A stretch of 64,000 bases of DNA, from assembly GCA_902774055.1 (NCBI GenBank), contig CACYGX010000010.1, positions 1 through 64,000 of the forward strand, in the 5' to 3' direction. Under the pieces are notes generated by a model, which was not told the origin of the DNA, did not search any database, and saw nothing but the letters and a program-made list of their open reading frames with translations. Shown one piece after another: positions 17,072-24,355 of this stretch; position 1 is the first letter of the stretch, and each line of letters starts with the position of its first letter. Position numbers and translations under genes: made by a program. Source of the DNA: an uncultured Bacteroidales bacterium (GTDB lineage: Bacteria; Bacteroidota; Bacteroidia; Bacteroidales; Muribaculaceae).

Positions 17072-17779
17072 TTATTTCTTAAGGTCAACCTTACCAGGGG
17101 TGGCGGGCTTCTCGGTGCTCAGTTTGGGCACCTCGGCAGCCTTAGTTGCAGGGGTCTCGGCAGGCTTAACGGGAGCGGGAGCAGCGGCGGCAGAGCCACC
17201 TACCTTATTATAACGCTTATTCAAGCCCTCGATAACCTCCTTGGTCACGTCATACTTCTCGTCGATGTAGAGCGTAGCGCTCTTGCGCAGTACCATGTCA
17301 AAGCCTTTCTTCTTGGCATAGTCCTTCATGAAGTTGTCGATGGAGTCGAGCAGCTGGATTTGGCTCTGGTTCAATTCGTTCTGGATGCTCTGCTGGAGGC
17401 TGGCGAGATAATTCTCAGCATCGGCCTGCATCTTCTGCAACTTGGCCTGGTCGGCGTTAAAGGCCTCCTCGGTGAGGTATTGGTTATTCTGATACTTCTG
17501 CTGCATGGCATTGCCAAACTTGCTGATCTCGTTGCCACGCTGCTTCTGTGCGGCGTCAAACTGATTCTGGCGGCGAAGCATGGCCTCGTTGATGTCCTTA
17601 GCCAGGTTGTAGTTAGCCATGATGGAGTCCTCGTCGATGTAACGGATCTTGAGATTCTCAAGTGCTGCTCCGCCGGCTTTAGCAACCTCGGCGGGCTTTT
17701 TCTCGTTGCATGAGGTTGCTGCCATCAACACAACAGCGGCAAACAAAGCAAGCTTGGTGTAGTTCTTTAAGAAGTTCAT
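17072..17779 (-). CDS. OmpH/Skp-like periplasmic chaperone, lipoprotein form
   Basis: Skp/OmpH proteins hold unfolded outer-membrane proteins on their way to the Bam complex. The 235-residue protein starts MNFLKNYTKLALFAAVVLMA and has a lipobox ending at Cys24 (MAATSC), so it is likely membrane-anchored. Residues about 45-180 hold the family pattern IRYIDEDSIMANYNLAKD, a long predicted coiled coil (QNQFDAAQKQRGNEIS...), and the C-terminal MVLRKSATLYIDEKYDVTKEVIEGLNKRY. The tail is rich in Pro, Ala and Lys. The ATG at 17779 is chosen over one at 17881, because only the former begins a signal peptide. A 55-aa membrane protein lies 43 nt upstream. Confidence 0.85.
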   Translation of the reverse strand: MNFLKNYTKLALFAAVVLMAATSCNEKKPAEVAKAGGAALENLKIRYIDEDSIMANYNLAKDINEAMLRRQNQFDAAQKQRGNEISKFGNAMQQKYQNNQYLTEEAFNADQAKLQKMQADAENYLASLQQSIQNELNQSQIQLLDSIDNFMKDYAKKKGFDMVLRKSATLYIDEKYDVTKEVIEGLNKRYNKVGGSAAAAPAPVKPAETPATKAAEVPKLSTEKPATPGKVDLKK

Positions 17780-17822
17780 TTCAAACGTTGTTTTTTGACT
17801 TTTCCTTTTATTTTTGTTAGTT

Positions 17823-17990
17823 CTAGAATTCCTTATCCTTAGCACAAGTGATGCCGCGCTTGCGCATCTCGGCATTGTCATGGATGTGGGTGTTGGGGAA
17901 ACGGCCGCCTTTCACAAAGAAAATCTTCACGCCCAGCAGCACCACCGCCAGTCCCACAATCGCCAATGTCAATAGTAACGTAGCCATCAT
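17823..17990 (-). CDS. Small single-span membrane protein, 55 residues
   Basis: A short frame reads MMATLLLTLAIVGLAVVLLG followed by VKIFFVKGGRFPNTHIHDNA and a basic tail containing one cysteine (RGITCAKD). It has one hydrophobic helix (about residues 3-22) and a short cytoplasmic tail. The VFVKGGxFPNTHI pattern recurs in short uncharacterised membrane proteins of Bacteroidales, recalled from memory. It lies 43 nt before the OmpH-like gene and has its own -7 element, so it probably leads that transcript. No function is known to me. Confidence 0.7.
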   Translation of the reverse strand: MMATLLLTLAIVGLAVVLLGVKIFFVKGGRFPNTHIHDNAEMRKRGITCAKDKEF

Positions 17991-18015
17991 CTGCCATTTT
18001 GTGCAAAAAGACCCG

Positions 18016-18023
18016 CAAAGTTA
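18016..18023 (-). promoter_or_regulatory. -7 element for the 55-aa protein and OmpH-like gene
   Basis: The minus strand reads TAACTTTG, a match to the consensus, 26 nt upstream of the ATG at 17990. Confidence 0.65.
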
Positions 18024-18173
18024 ATGATACTTTGTGACTTGGACCTCGACATTTAGCAATTATTTTGTTCAAAAAGCCACCGCAGGCCCTCAATTTAACT
18101 AATTTTTACCCCCCTAAAGATTAACTAACACTTCCGCTCCACCCTTGAGCGCCACGCTAGAAGGAAAAATGAG

Positions 18174-18181
18174 TAACTTTG
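18174..18181 (+). promoter_or_regulatory. -7 element of the REP-type transposase gene
   Basis: TAACTTTG matches the consensus. Transcription would begin near 18187, placing the palindrome at 18192-18212 at the very 5' end of the transcript. Confidence 0.6.
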
Positions 18182-18191
18182 TAGTCCAGTA

Positions 18192-18212
18192 TGTTGCGTT
18201 GTCAACGCAACA
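18192..18212. repeat. 21-nt palindrome upstream of the transposase (REP-like)
   Basis: TGTTGCGTTG, one central T, then CAACGCAACA: a perfect 10-bp inverted repeat. The same palindrome with a central A recurs inside the transposase gene at 18665-18685. GTAG at 18181-18184 precedes it, as in classical REP sequences, but overlaps the promoter and may be coincidence. Confidence 0.6.
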
Positions 18213-18215
18213 AAC

Positions 18216-19295
18216 ATGATAAGAGACAACAATTCAAACACGATGAAAAAGGAGACCTTCAAAGCCCAGAAAGCCTTTGCCGGAGAGAAAAAGCCCTCTA
18301 TGCTTCGTCGCTGCGTGGGTCATGACTATGCGAGCCGCCAGATATACATGATAACGATGGTCACCGAAGGTCGACGCCCGTTATTCGGACGAGTCGTGGG
18401 CAAGAGCGATGCGCCTGTAGGCAGCGACGATGCACCTCACATCGAGTTGTCGCCACTCGGGCAACGCGTGAATGACGAGTGGTGGGCGGCTTCTCTTCAC
18501 CATCCTGAGGTCAAAGTCATCGCCCTGCAGATGATGCCTGACCACCTGCACGGCATCCTTTTTGTTCAAGAACAGATGGAAAAGCCTCTAGGCATGCTCC
18601 TGCGCGGCTTCAAGCAGAGCTGCAACCGCCACTACCGCGAGCTAGTGCTCGGCATCGTCCCGTCTGTTGCGTTGACAACGCAACAAACTCGACAAGCACC
18701 CGTCAAGCAAGACCGCCGTAACGAGGACCGTTCTCACGGCATGCTCTTTGCCCGCGGCTATAACGACAAACTACTGTTGCGAGAAGGCCAACTCGAGACC
18801 TGGGTACGTTATCTCAATGACAATCCCCGTCGCCTGCTGATGAAGCGCGAACATCCCGACCTGTTCCGTGTCCAGCACAACGTGGAGGCCGCCGGAATGA
18901 CCTTCTCGGCCATCGGCAACCGTTTCCTACTCGACCGACCAGTGAGGCTGCAGGTGCAATGCTCACGCCGCCTCAGCGAGGCCGATATCCAAGAGCAGGT
19001 AGCACACTTCCTGACAGCGGCACGACAGGGCGCAGTGCTTGTTTCACCCGCGATATCGCCAGGCGAGAGAGCCGTCATGCGAGCCGCCTTCAACGAGGGG
19101 CTGCCATTGATTTTCCTGCAAGAGAACGGATTCACCGACCTGGCAAAGCCTGGCGGCGCCCGAATGGAAGCCTGTGCCCGCGGCCAACTGCTCATCCTCG
19201 CCCCATGGGAGCACCACAACGAGCGCCAGACCATCCGCCGCAGCCAATGCCTCAAGCTCAACGACATCGCCCGTAATCTAACGGTTGAACCTTGA
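18216..19295 (+). CDS. REP-associated tyrosine transposase (Y1/HUH) with DprA/SLOG-like C-terminal domain
   Basis: RAYT proteins are domesticated IS200/IS605-type single-strand nucleases that act on REP palindromes. The 359-residue protein has the HUH motif in MMPDHLHGILF, a conserved GYNDKLL, and the likely nucleophile Tyr in WVRYLNDNPRRLL. Usual RAYTs have 150-230 residues. Here an extra domain (about 235-359) contains QGAVLVSPAISPGERAVMRA, GLPLIFLQENGF and QLLILAPWEH, which looks like the Rossmann-type DprA/SLOG fold. A later start at 18243 is also possible. A copy of the upstream palindrome lies within the coding sequence. No transposon ends or target duplications were seen, so it is probably a single immobile gene. 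Confidence 0.8.
   Translation: MIRDNNSNTMKKETFKAQKAFAGEKKPSMLRRCVGHDYASRQIYMITMVTEGRRPLFGRVVGKSDAPVGSDDAPHIELSPLGQRVNDEWWAASLHHPEVKVIALQMMPDHLHGILFVQEQMEKPLGMLLRGFKQSCNRHYRELVLGIVPSVALTTQQTRQAPVKQDRRNEDRSHGMLFARGYNDKLLLREGQLETWVRYLNDNPRRLLMKREHPDLFRVQHNVEAAGMTFSAIGNRFLLDRPVRLQVQCSRRLSEADIQEQVAHFLTAARQGAVLVSPAISPGERAVMRAAFNEGLPLIFLQENGFTDLAKPGGARMEACARGQLLILAPWEHHNERQTIRRSQCLKLNDIARNLTVEP
18665..18685. repeat. 21-nt palindrome inside the transposase gene
   Basis: Same 10-bp inverted repeat as at 18192-18212 with a central A instead of T. It encodes SVALTTQQ in the linker before the conserved HGMLFARGYNDK segment, where RAYTs vary in length, so it may be an insertion tolerated by the protein. 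Confidence 0.6.
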
Positions 19296-19372
19296 ATTAT
19301 TAAAAATTTCCACTGGCCATGCAGTCTTTCCATCCAATATGGCATCATTACAATAAAGGACAACTTTATTGG

Positions 19373-21019
19373 ATGGACATGGAGCGTGTCATCGGGGCAG
19401 CTCTGGCTGGTGACCAACAGGCTATCGCCAAGCTCTATAATGCGTATTACATCGTGGGTAACCGTGCTGTGGCCGAGGAACTGGCCCATGACGCCTTTGT
19501 GCTGGCCTTCTCCAAACTGGATCATCTACGGAACCCTGAACGATTTGACGCATGGCTGTCAAGCATAGCAGCCAATGTGGCATTGCGCTACAAACAACGC
19601 CATCATGTGCTAGCCACTGTTCCTGTTGATGACATGCCAGATGAGACTTGGATTGCAGATGAGCCTACCGATATGCCGACGATGGACGAAATCATGGCTG
19701 CGGTGAATGCATTGCCCAATGGTTACGGCAAGGTGTTCAAGATGGCGGTCATGCAGGACATGTCACACAAGGAAATCGGCGAAATCCTGGGTATTGCCGC
19801 CCACTCATCATCATCACAACTGGCACGCGCCAAGAAGATGTTGCAACACTCGCTGGCCAAGTATTGGGCCATCGTGCTGCTTGCGCTGCTCACGCCCTTA
19901 GCCTTACTATTCCTGCGACAGTCCAAGACCATAGATGAGCAGCAGCCCAAGACGGCTGAGACTGATAAACCCACAGTCACCGATAACAATCCACAAGTAA
20001 CCAAGCCCGAAAAACATCAGCGCAAAGAAGGCCGCGTCATGGCTATTACGGCCCCTGAGAGATATGAGCATCCTAGTGTGAGCACCATGGCGGATACTGC
20101 CGAGACAAAAGAACCCTCAATTAAGCGTATTGATACAACAATAGTCAGTCCCGAGCAAGCGCTGCCTCATCTCAAACTGAATGGCGACATCCACTTTGCA
20201 AACGTTCATCGTGGCACTACTATCCAGCCAAAGAAAGACGGCTTCAATCGCTGGTCAGCCGATTTGGCTTATATTGGCCAACCCTCTCCTGAGGCAGACA
20301 GGATGAAACCTTACAACTTTGTTGTCCCCGATTATATTGCGCCATCAGTTCCTGGCGAACCAGACCCAACACTTCCTATTGATAACTGGAGCGATTATAT
20401 TGCCTATCTTGATGAGGTCAGCAATATCTTCGGCGAACTGTCCGAGAAGGAACTCATCATGAAGCGGATAGCCATGAGCAACGAGCCTCTAAACAATGGC
20501 CAAATCGTGCGCAATACGCACCACAGCCTGCCACTCACCTATTCCTTGTCACTGAGATATCAAGCCAACAAGCGGATCGGGCTGGAGAGCGGCCTCCAGT
20601 ACACAAGGCTCAACTCACTGTTCCAGACGGGAGAGGGCATCAACCGCATTGACGAGAAACAGCGCATTGATTACCTGAGTGTTCCCTTAAAGGCTTCCTA
20701 TAAGATTTGGAGCGGCAAGCATGTCGGCATCTATACCTCGGCAGGCGTGACGCTGGAGATTCCAGTAAAGTCAACAGTCACGACAGAGTATATATTGAAC
20801 AACCAGCCCGAACTGCGCGACAGCCATCACCTGGATGTGCCGCTGCAATGGTCAACGGGCATTGGCATCGGTGTTCAGTACAATATCACGCCCAGCATCA
20901 GCATCTTTGCAGAGCCAGGCGTACAATACTATATCCCTGACGGCAGCGGCTTTGAAACCTACCGCACACAGCATCCGTTCAACATCACCATTCCCGCCGG
21001 CTTGCGATTCACGTGGTAG
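19373..21019 (+). CDS. ECF sigma factor fused to a membrane helix and an outer-membrane beta-barrel-like domain
   Basis: The 548-residue protein combines three parts. Residues about 4-74 look like sigma-70 region 2 (AGDQQAIAKLYNAYY, VAEELAHDAFVLAFSKL, RFDAWLSSIAANVAL). Residues about 105-160 look like region 4 (AVNALPNGYGKVFKMAVMQD, SHKEIGEILGI, SQLARAKKML). A helix at about 165-181 (WAIVLLALLTPLALLFL) would place the rest in the periplasm. That part is a linker of about 190 residues and then about 170 residues of alternating strands (LSLRYQANKRIGLESGLQYT, GIYTSAGVTLEI, GIGVQYNITPSISIFAEPGV) ending in FTW, as outer-membrane barrels do. Region 2 is about nine residues shorter than normal at 19450. 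The start may instead be 19319. A membrane-held sigma factor released by proteolysis is an inference. Confidence 0.8.
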   Translation: MDMERVIGAALAGDQQAIAKLYNAYYIVGNRAVAEELAHDAFVLAFSKLDHLRNPERFDAWLSSIAANVALRYKQRHHVLATVPVDDMPDETWIADEPTDMPTMDEIMAAVNALPNGYGKVFKMAVMQDMSHKEIGEILGIAAHSSSSQLARAKKMLQHSLAKYWAIVLLALLTPLALLFLRQSKTIDEQQPKTAETDKPTVTDNNPQVTKPEKHQRKEGRVMAITAPERYEHPSVSTMADTAETKEPSIKRIDTTIVSPEQALPHLKLNGDIHFANVHRGTTIQPKKDGFNRWSADLAYIGQPSPEADRMKPYNFVVPDYIAPSVPGEPDPTLPIDNWSDYIAYLDEVSNIFGELSEKELIMKRIAMSNEPLNNGQIVRNTHHSLPLTYSLSLRYQANKRIGLESGLQYTRLNSLFQTGEGINRIDEKQRIDYLSVPLKASYKIWSGKHVGIYTSAGVTLEIPVKSTVTTEYILNNQPELRDSHHLDVPLQWSTGIGIGVQYNITPSISIFAEPGVQYYIPDGSGFETYRTQHPFNITIPAGLRFTW

Positions 21020-21113
21020 TTAAAATCAGCAAAATGATGCAGTCATAATTCGGCTTGTGGTATCATAGATTATAGAACGATATAATCTTTAATAACCTAA
21101 AAAATTAACTGCT

Positions 21114-21926
21114 ATGATGAAAAGAAGCATTCTGTTAGTAGCCCTTGCCTTGATGGTAGTGTCACAGGTTGCGGCAAACGAGTACATGTATACGCCTTTT
21201 GTACGCGAAGGCGTAAAGTGGGTTTACTATTATGTCAATGAGGATGGTTTCTATCCTGCTGACCCCATATTGGGAAAAGGCAAAGTCTATATGAACCTTG
21301 AATTCAAGGGCGATACCGTCATCAACGGACTCACCTACAAAGCCATGCACAAGTACCACGGTGGCGCCATTAACGCCAATAATGACACAGTGCCAATCTA
21401 CATGCGCGAGGCAGACAAGATCGTATACGCGATAGTGCCAGATGGCAAAATGTATCCCGATTGCCCTATCGGCAACTCCTTTTCTCCCGACATTTATGAC
21501 CTCATCAGTGAAGGCAAGGAGTTTATCTTATATGATTTCAATGACCCCGTAGCCTATTGGGATAGACTCGTAAACCAATCAGGTTATGATGACCAGTATC
21601 AGCATTGCTACACCGACACAATAGCAATCGGCTCTCATCTAGCCAAGCAATATGTTGGAAACCTATGTGGGGGAGATTTCCGTATCATTGAAGGAGTGGG
21701 CATCGATGCATTTTCAAGTTACACCCTAGATTTCTTCATGGTACTGCCAACGGGTTACGGTACCTATTTTGGCCTTAGCCATGTTGTCGAAGGTGGTGAA
21801 ATCGTCTTTAAAGGACAGAAGTTTGACGAGAGCATTTTGGAAAACAAGCGCGGTGATGTCAATGAAGATGGGGTAGTCGACATTTCTGACGTATCAACCT
21901 TGATAGACATTTTGCTGGAACAATAG
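21114..21926 (+). CDS. Secreted protein with C-terminal dockerin-like repeat
   Basis: The 270-residue protein has a Sec signal peptide (MMKRSILLVALALMVVSQVAA, cleavage after about residue 21). A body of about 210 residues with aromatic and Tyr-rich segments (REGVKWVYYYVNEDG) matches no family I recognise. The C-terminus, GDVNEDGVVDISDVSTLIDI, is a single dockerin-type calcium-binding repeat. In Bacteroidales such tails occur on many surface proteins and need not mean cellulosome assembly. It begins 94 nt after the sigma-barrel gene, in the same direction, and is followed by a terminator hairpin. A partner of the sigma-barrel protein is possible but unproven. Confidence 0.75.
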   Translation: MMKRSILLVALALMVVSQVAANEYMYTPFVREGVKWVYYYVNEDGFYPADPILGKGKVYMNLEFKGDTVINGLTYKAMHKYHGGAINANNDTVPIYMREADKIVYAIVPDGKMYPDCPIGNSFSPDIYDLISEGKEFILYDFNDPVAYWDRLVNQSGYDDQYQHCYTDTIAIGSHLAKQYVGNLCGGDFRIIEGVGIDAFSSYTLDFFMVLPTGYGTYFGLSHVVEGGEIVFKGQKFDESILENKRGDVNEDGVVDISDVSTLIDILLEQ

Positions 21927-21965
21927 TTACCTGTAGCGATTCAATTACTGACGAAACTCGTGCAG

Positions 21966-22023
21966 TCCTTGATGGATTGGGTGCATCTACACTTGTAGAG
22001 AACCAAACCATCAAGGATTTTTT
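21966..22023 (+). terminator. Terminator-like hairpin touching the radical-SAM start codon
   Basis: TCCTTGATGG (21966-21975) and TTGG (21977-21980) pair with CCAA (22003-22006) and CCATCAAGGA (22008-22017). A smaller CTACA/TGTAG hairpin lies in the loop. Six T (22018-22023) follow, and ATG of the next gene is at 22024. It can end the upstream transcript or act as an attenuator. Confidence 0.75.
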
Positions 22024-23076
22024 ATGTACAAACTTACGGATTACCTGTATAACGGGTTATTATATCTCAAAAACATGTCCCGGCCACGGCACAAGCGGTT
22101 GAGCCAACTGATGCTCTATGCCACAACGGCTTGCCAGTCACATTGCAAGCATTGCAACATCTGGCAGAAAAAGCGTGAACACCTGTCGCTTGATGACATC
22201 AAGCGCATCATGCTTAGCCGTTGCATCACGAGCAGGACGACCATCGGGCTCGAAGGCGGCGAGTTCATCCTGCACCCTCAAGCCGATGAAATCATGGCAT
22301 GGTTCCATGAGCACCACCCTAATTACACGCTGCTGACTAATGGTCTTGCTCCTCAACGTGTCATTGAGGTCGTGAAGCGATACCGCCCGCGCCACCTGTA
22401 TGTCTCACTCGATGGAGACAAGGAGACCTACAAGAGAATGCGCGGCTGCGACGGTTATGACAAGGTGATTGAGGTCGTTGAGACATTGAAGGACGAGGTA
22501 CCACTGTCGCTCATGTTCTGCCTTTCGCCGTGGAACTCATTCAAAGACATGGAGCATGTCATCAATATGGCATTGAATTACGGCATTGACGTGCGCATCG
22601 GCATCTATGGCACGATGGCATTCTTTGACACTACGAGCGAGTTGCTCACGATGAACGACTACACGGAGCAGATACCGAGCAACATCCACAAGACACAGGA
22701 GAACTATGACTTTGTGGCGCTCTATGACCAGTGGCGACGTGGCAACCTGCGGCTGCGCTGCCAGAGCATCATGAGCAACCTGGTCATACATAGCAATGGG
22801 GATGTGCCGTTGTGCCAGAACCTTGATGTCAAGATAGGCAACATCCATGAGCAGTCGCTCGATGACATTTTCAACGGTTCGCTGGCATGTGAAACTCAAT
22901 GTCAGTATTCCAGGCAATGCAACGGGTGCTGGATTAACTTCCATCGCAAGTATGACATCATCCTGATGCGCAACCTCGAGCGCTTGCTGCCAAAAACACT
23001 CATTGAACGATTCTATGGCCCATATCAATGGACTGATGACACCAAAATGACCTATCATAAACTGTTGAAATCATGA
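22024..23076 (+). CDS. Radical SAM protein with SPASM-like C-terminal cysteines
   Basis: Radical SAM enzymes use a 4Fe-4S cluster and S-adenosylmethionine to start radical reactions. This 350-residue protein has the cluster motif CQSHCKHC (about residues 38-45), then GLEGGEFILHP (the GGE glycine-rich element), LYVSLDGDKETYKRMRG, and a C-terminal cysteine cluster CQNLDVKIGNI...CETQCQYSRQCNGCW typical of SPASM or twitch domains that bind additional clusters. These domains often modify peptides or sugars. No precursor peptide is visible nearby. The start could be at 22024 or an internal ATG at 22075. It overlaps the next gene by 4 nt (ATGA), so the two are translationally coupled. Confidence 0.85.
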   Translation: MYKLTDYLYNGLLYLKNMSRPRHKRLSQLMLYATTACQSHCKHCNIWQKKREHLSLDDIKRIMLSRCITSRTTIGLEGGEFILHPQADEIMAWFHEHHPNYTLLTNGLAPQRVIEVVKRYRPRHLYVSLDGDKETYKRMRGCDGYDKVIEVVETLKDEVPLSLMFCLSPWNSFKDMEHVINMALNYGIDVRIGIYGTMAFFDTTSELLTMNDYTEQIPSNIHKTQENYDFVALYDQWRRGNLRLRCQSIMSNLVIHSNGDVPLCQNLDVKIGNIHEQSLDDIFNGSLACETQCQYSRQCNGCWINFHRKYDIILMRNLERLLPKTLIERFYGPYQWTDDTKMTYHKLLKS

Positions 23077-24113
23077 TACAACGACTCATCAACCGCTATA
23101 AGCGAATGCGCACCGAGCGCTATCTCAATCAGACATACCATTGCCAATATGCTTTTGTCGGTATGGGTCAACATGGCTTGACCAACCTCTACCCCGTGCT
23201 TCATTATCTGCAAGTGCCAGTGAAATATATCTGCGTGACCAGTGAACGCAAGGCTCGGCTCATCGAGCGGAAATTTAAAGGAATAAAAGCAACGATCAGG
23301 CTTAATGAAGTACTTAATGATGAAGACGTGAAGGGCGTCCTTGTCGCAGCATCGCCCAGCGCACATTTTTCCATAGCATCCCGCGTTTTACAGAGCGGCA
23401 AGTCGCTGTTTATAGAGAAGCCACCATGCCAGTCATTGGAACAATTGCTACAACTTATCGAGTTACAACGAGAATTCGGTTCACGGGTAGCGATGGTTGG
23501 ACTTCAACAACGTTATGCGCCTGCAATCCAGACACTCAAACGCCGATTAAAGAGCGAACGGCTGCTCAACTACGACCTGCACTATCTCACGGGGGCTTAT
23601 CCAGAGGGTGATGCCCTGCTCGATTTGTACATCCATCCGCTAGATTTAGCAACTTGGCTGTTTGGTAAGGCCGAAATCGTCTCCTATTTAGAGATTGATG
23701 AACATTCCTATATCCTGATGCTGCGACACCAGCACATAGTCGGCACCATAGAGTTGTCCACCTGCCACTCATGGCAAGACGCACGACAGTCACTGACTGT
23801 CCACACTCGCTCAGGCATCTATCATTTGGCGCACTGCGAAGAGTTGAGTTTTGTTCCCAAACAGACTGTCATCGCAGGCATACCTATAGAGAAATTCATC
23901 CCCCGTCGTCAATCGGTTGAATACCTGTACCGTCATGACAGTTTCTCGCCCATCATTGCCAACAACTCCATCTACACCCAAGGCTTTTTCCAAGAGGTCT
24001 CCACATTCATTAACGCCGTCGAGGGCAATAAGGCAAATGTCCTCACCGACCTTCAATCCCTTGAACCAACACTAAAACTGATTGACGAAATCTCTTTTTT
24101 CAGACAACACTAA
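23073..24113 (+). CDS. Gfo/Idh/MocA family oxidoreductase
   Basis: This 346-residue protein matches the Gfo/Idh/MocA family of NAD(P)-dependent sugar dehydrogenases and reductases. The Rossmann start is YAFVGMGQHGLTNLYPVL (a GxGxxG variant). VLVAASPSAHFSIASRVLQSGK and the signature FIEKPPC carry the conserved EKP lysine. HPLDLATWLFG is a likely substrate-site histidine and aspartate. The ATG overlaps the radical-SAM stop codon, so the pair probably works in one pathway, perhaps on a sugar or cofactor. The substrate cannot be deduced from sequence. Confidence 0.85.
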   Translation: MIQRLINRYKRMRTERYLNQTYHCQYAFVGMGQHGLTNLYPVLHYLQVPVKYICVTSERKARLIERKFKGIKATIRLNEVLNDEDVKGVLVAASPSAHFSIASRVLQSGKSLFIEKPPCQSLEQLLQLIELQREFGSRVAMVGLQQRYAPAIQTLKRRLKSERLLNYDLHYLTGAYPEGDALLDLYIHPLDLATWLFGKAEIVSYLEIDEHSYILMLRHQHIVGTIELSTCHSWQDARQSLTVHTRSGIYHLAHCEELSFVPKQTVIAGIPIEKFIPRRQSVEYLYRHDSFSPIIANNSIYTQGFFQEVSTFINAVEGNKANVLTDLQSLEPTLKLIDEISFFRQH

Positions 24114-24163
24114 GAACAATCAATATTATAATTGTTGTGGCGGTTGTCTGATGGATTGTTCTT
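24112..24163. repeat. Inverted repeat after the oxidoreductase gene
   Basis: AAGAACAATC (24112-24121) is repeated in inverse as GATTGTTCTT (about 24153-24162). Related AACAAC/GTTGTT-rich inverted repeats lie near 34463-34592 and 46006-46050. It may terminate transcription; the T-run is weak. Confidence 0.4.
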
Positions 24164-24355
24164 GTTGTTTGAGATATAATGTTCAGGTTGTTGTGACATG
24201 GTAAGGGATGATAGGATGTTGAAAACTTGGATTTTTTATTAACAATTGAACGAGGATTCGAGAAAAAGTTGTAACTTAGCGGTTGCAAACCAAGCGCTTT
24301 GAAAATTATTCAATTAACTACTTAATAACTAACAATTTAACCATTTAATTTTACA

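Noticed and set aside
18181..18184. GTAG before the palindrome as a classical REP guide tetranucleotide
   Set aside because: It overlaps the promoter -7 element, and the internal palindrome copy has no matching GTAG in the same place.
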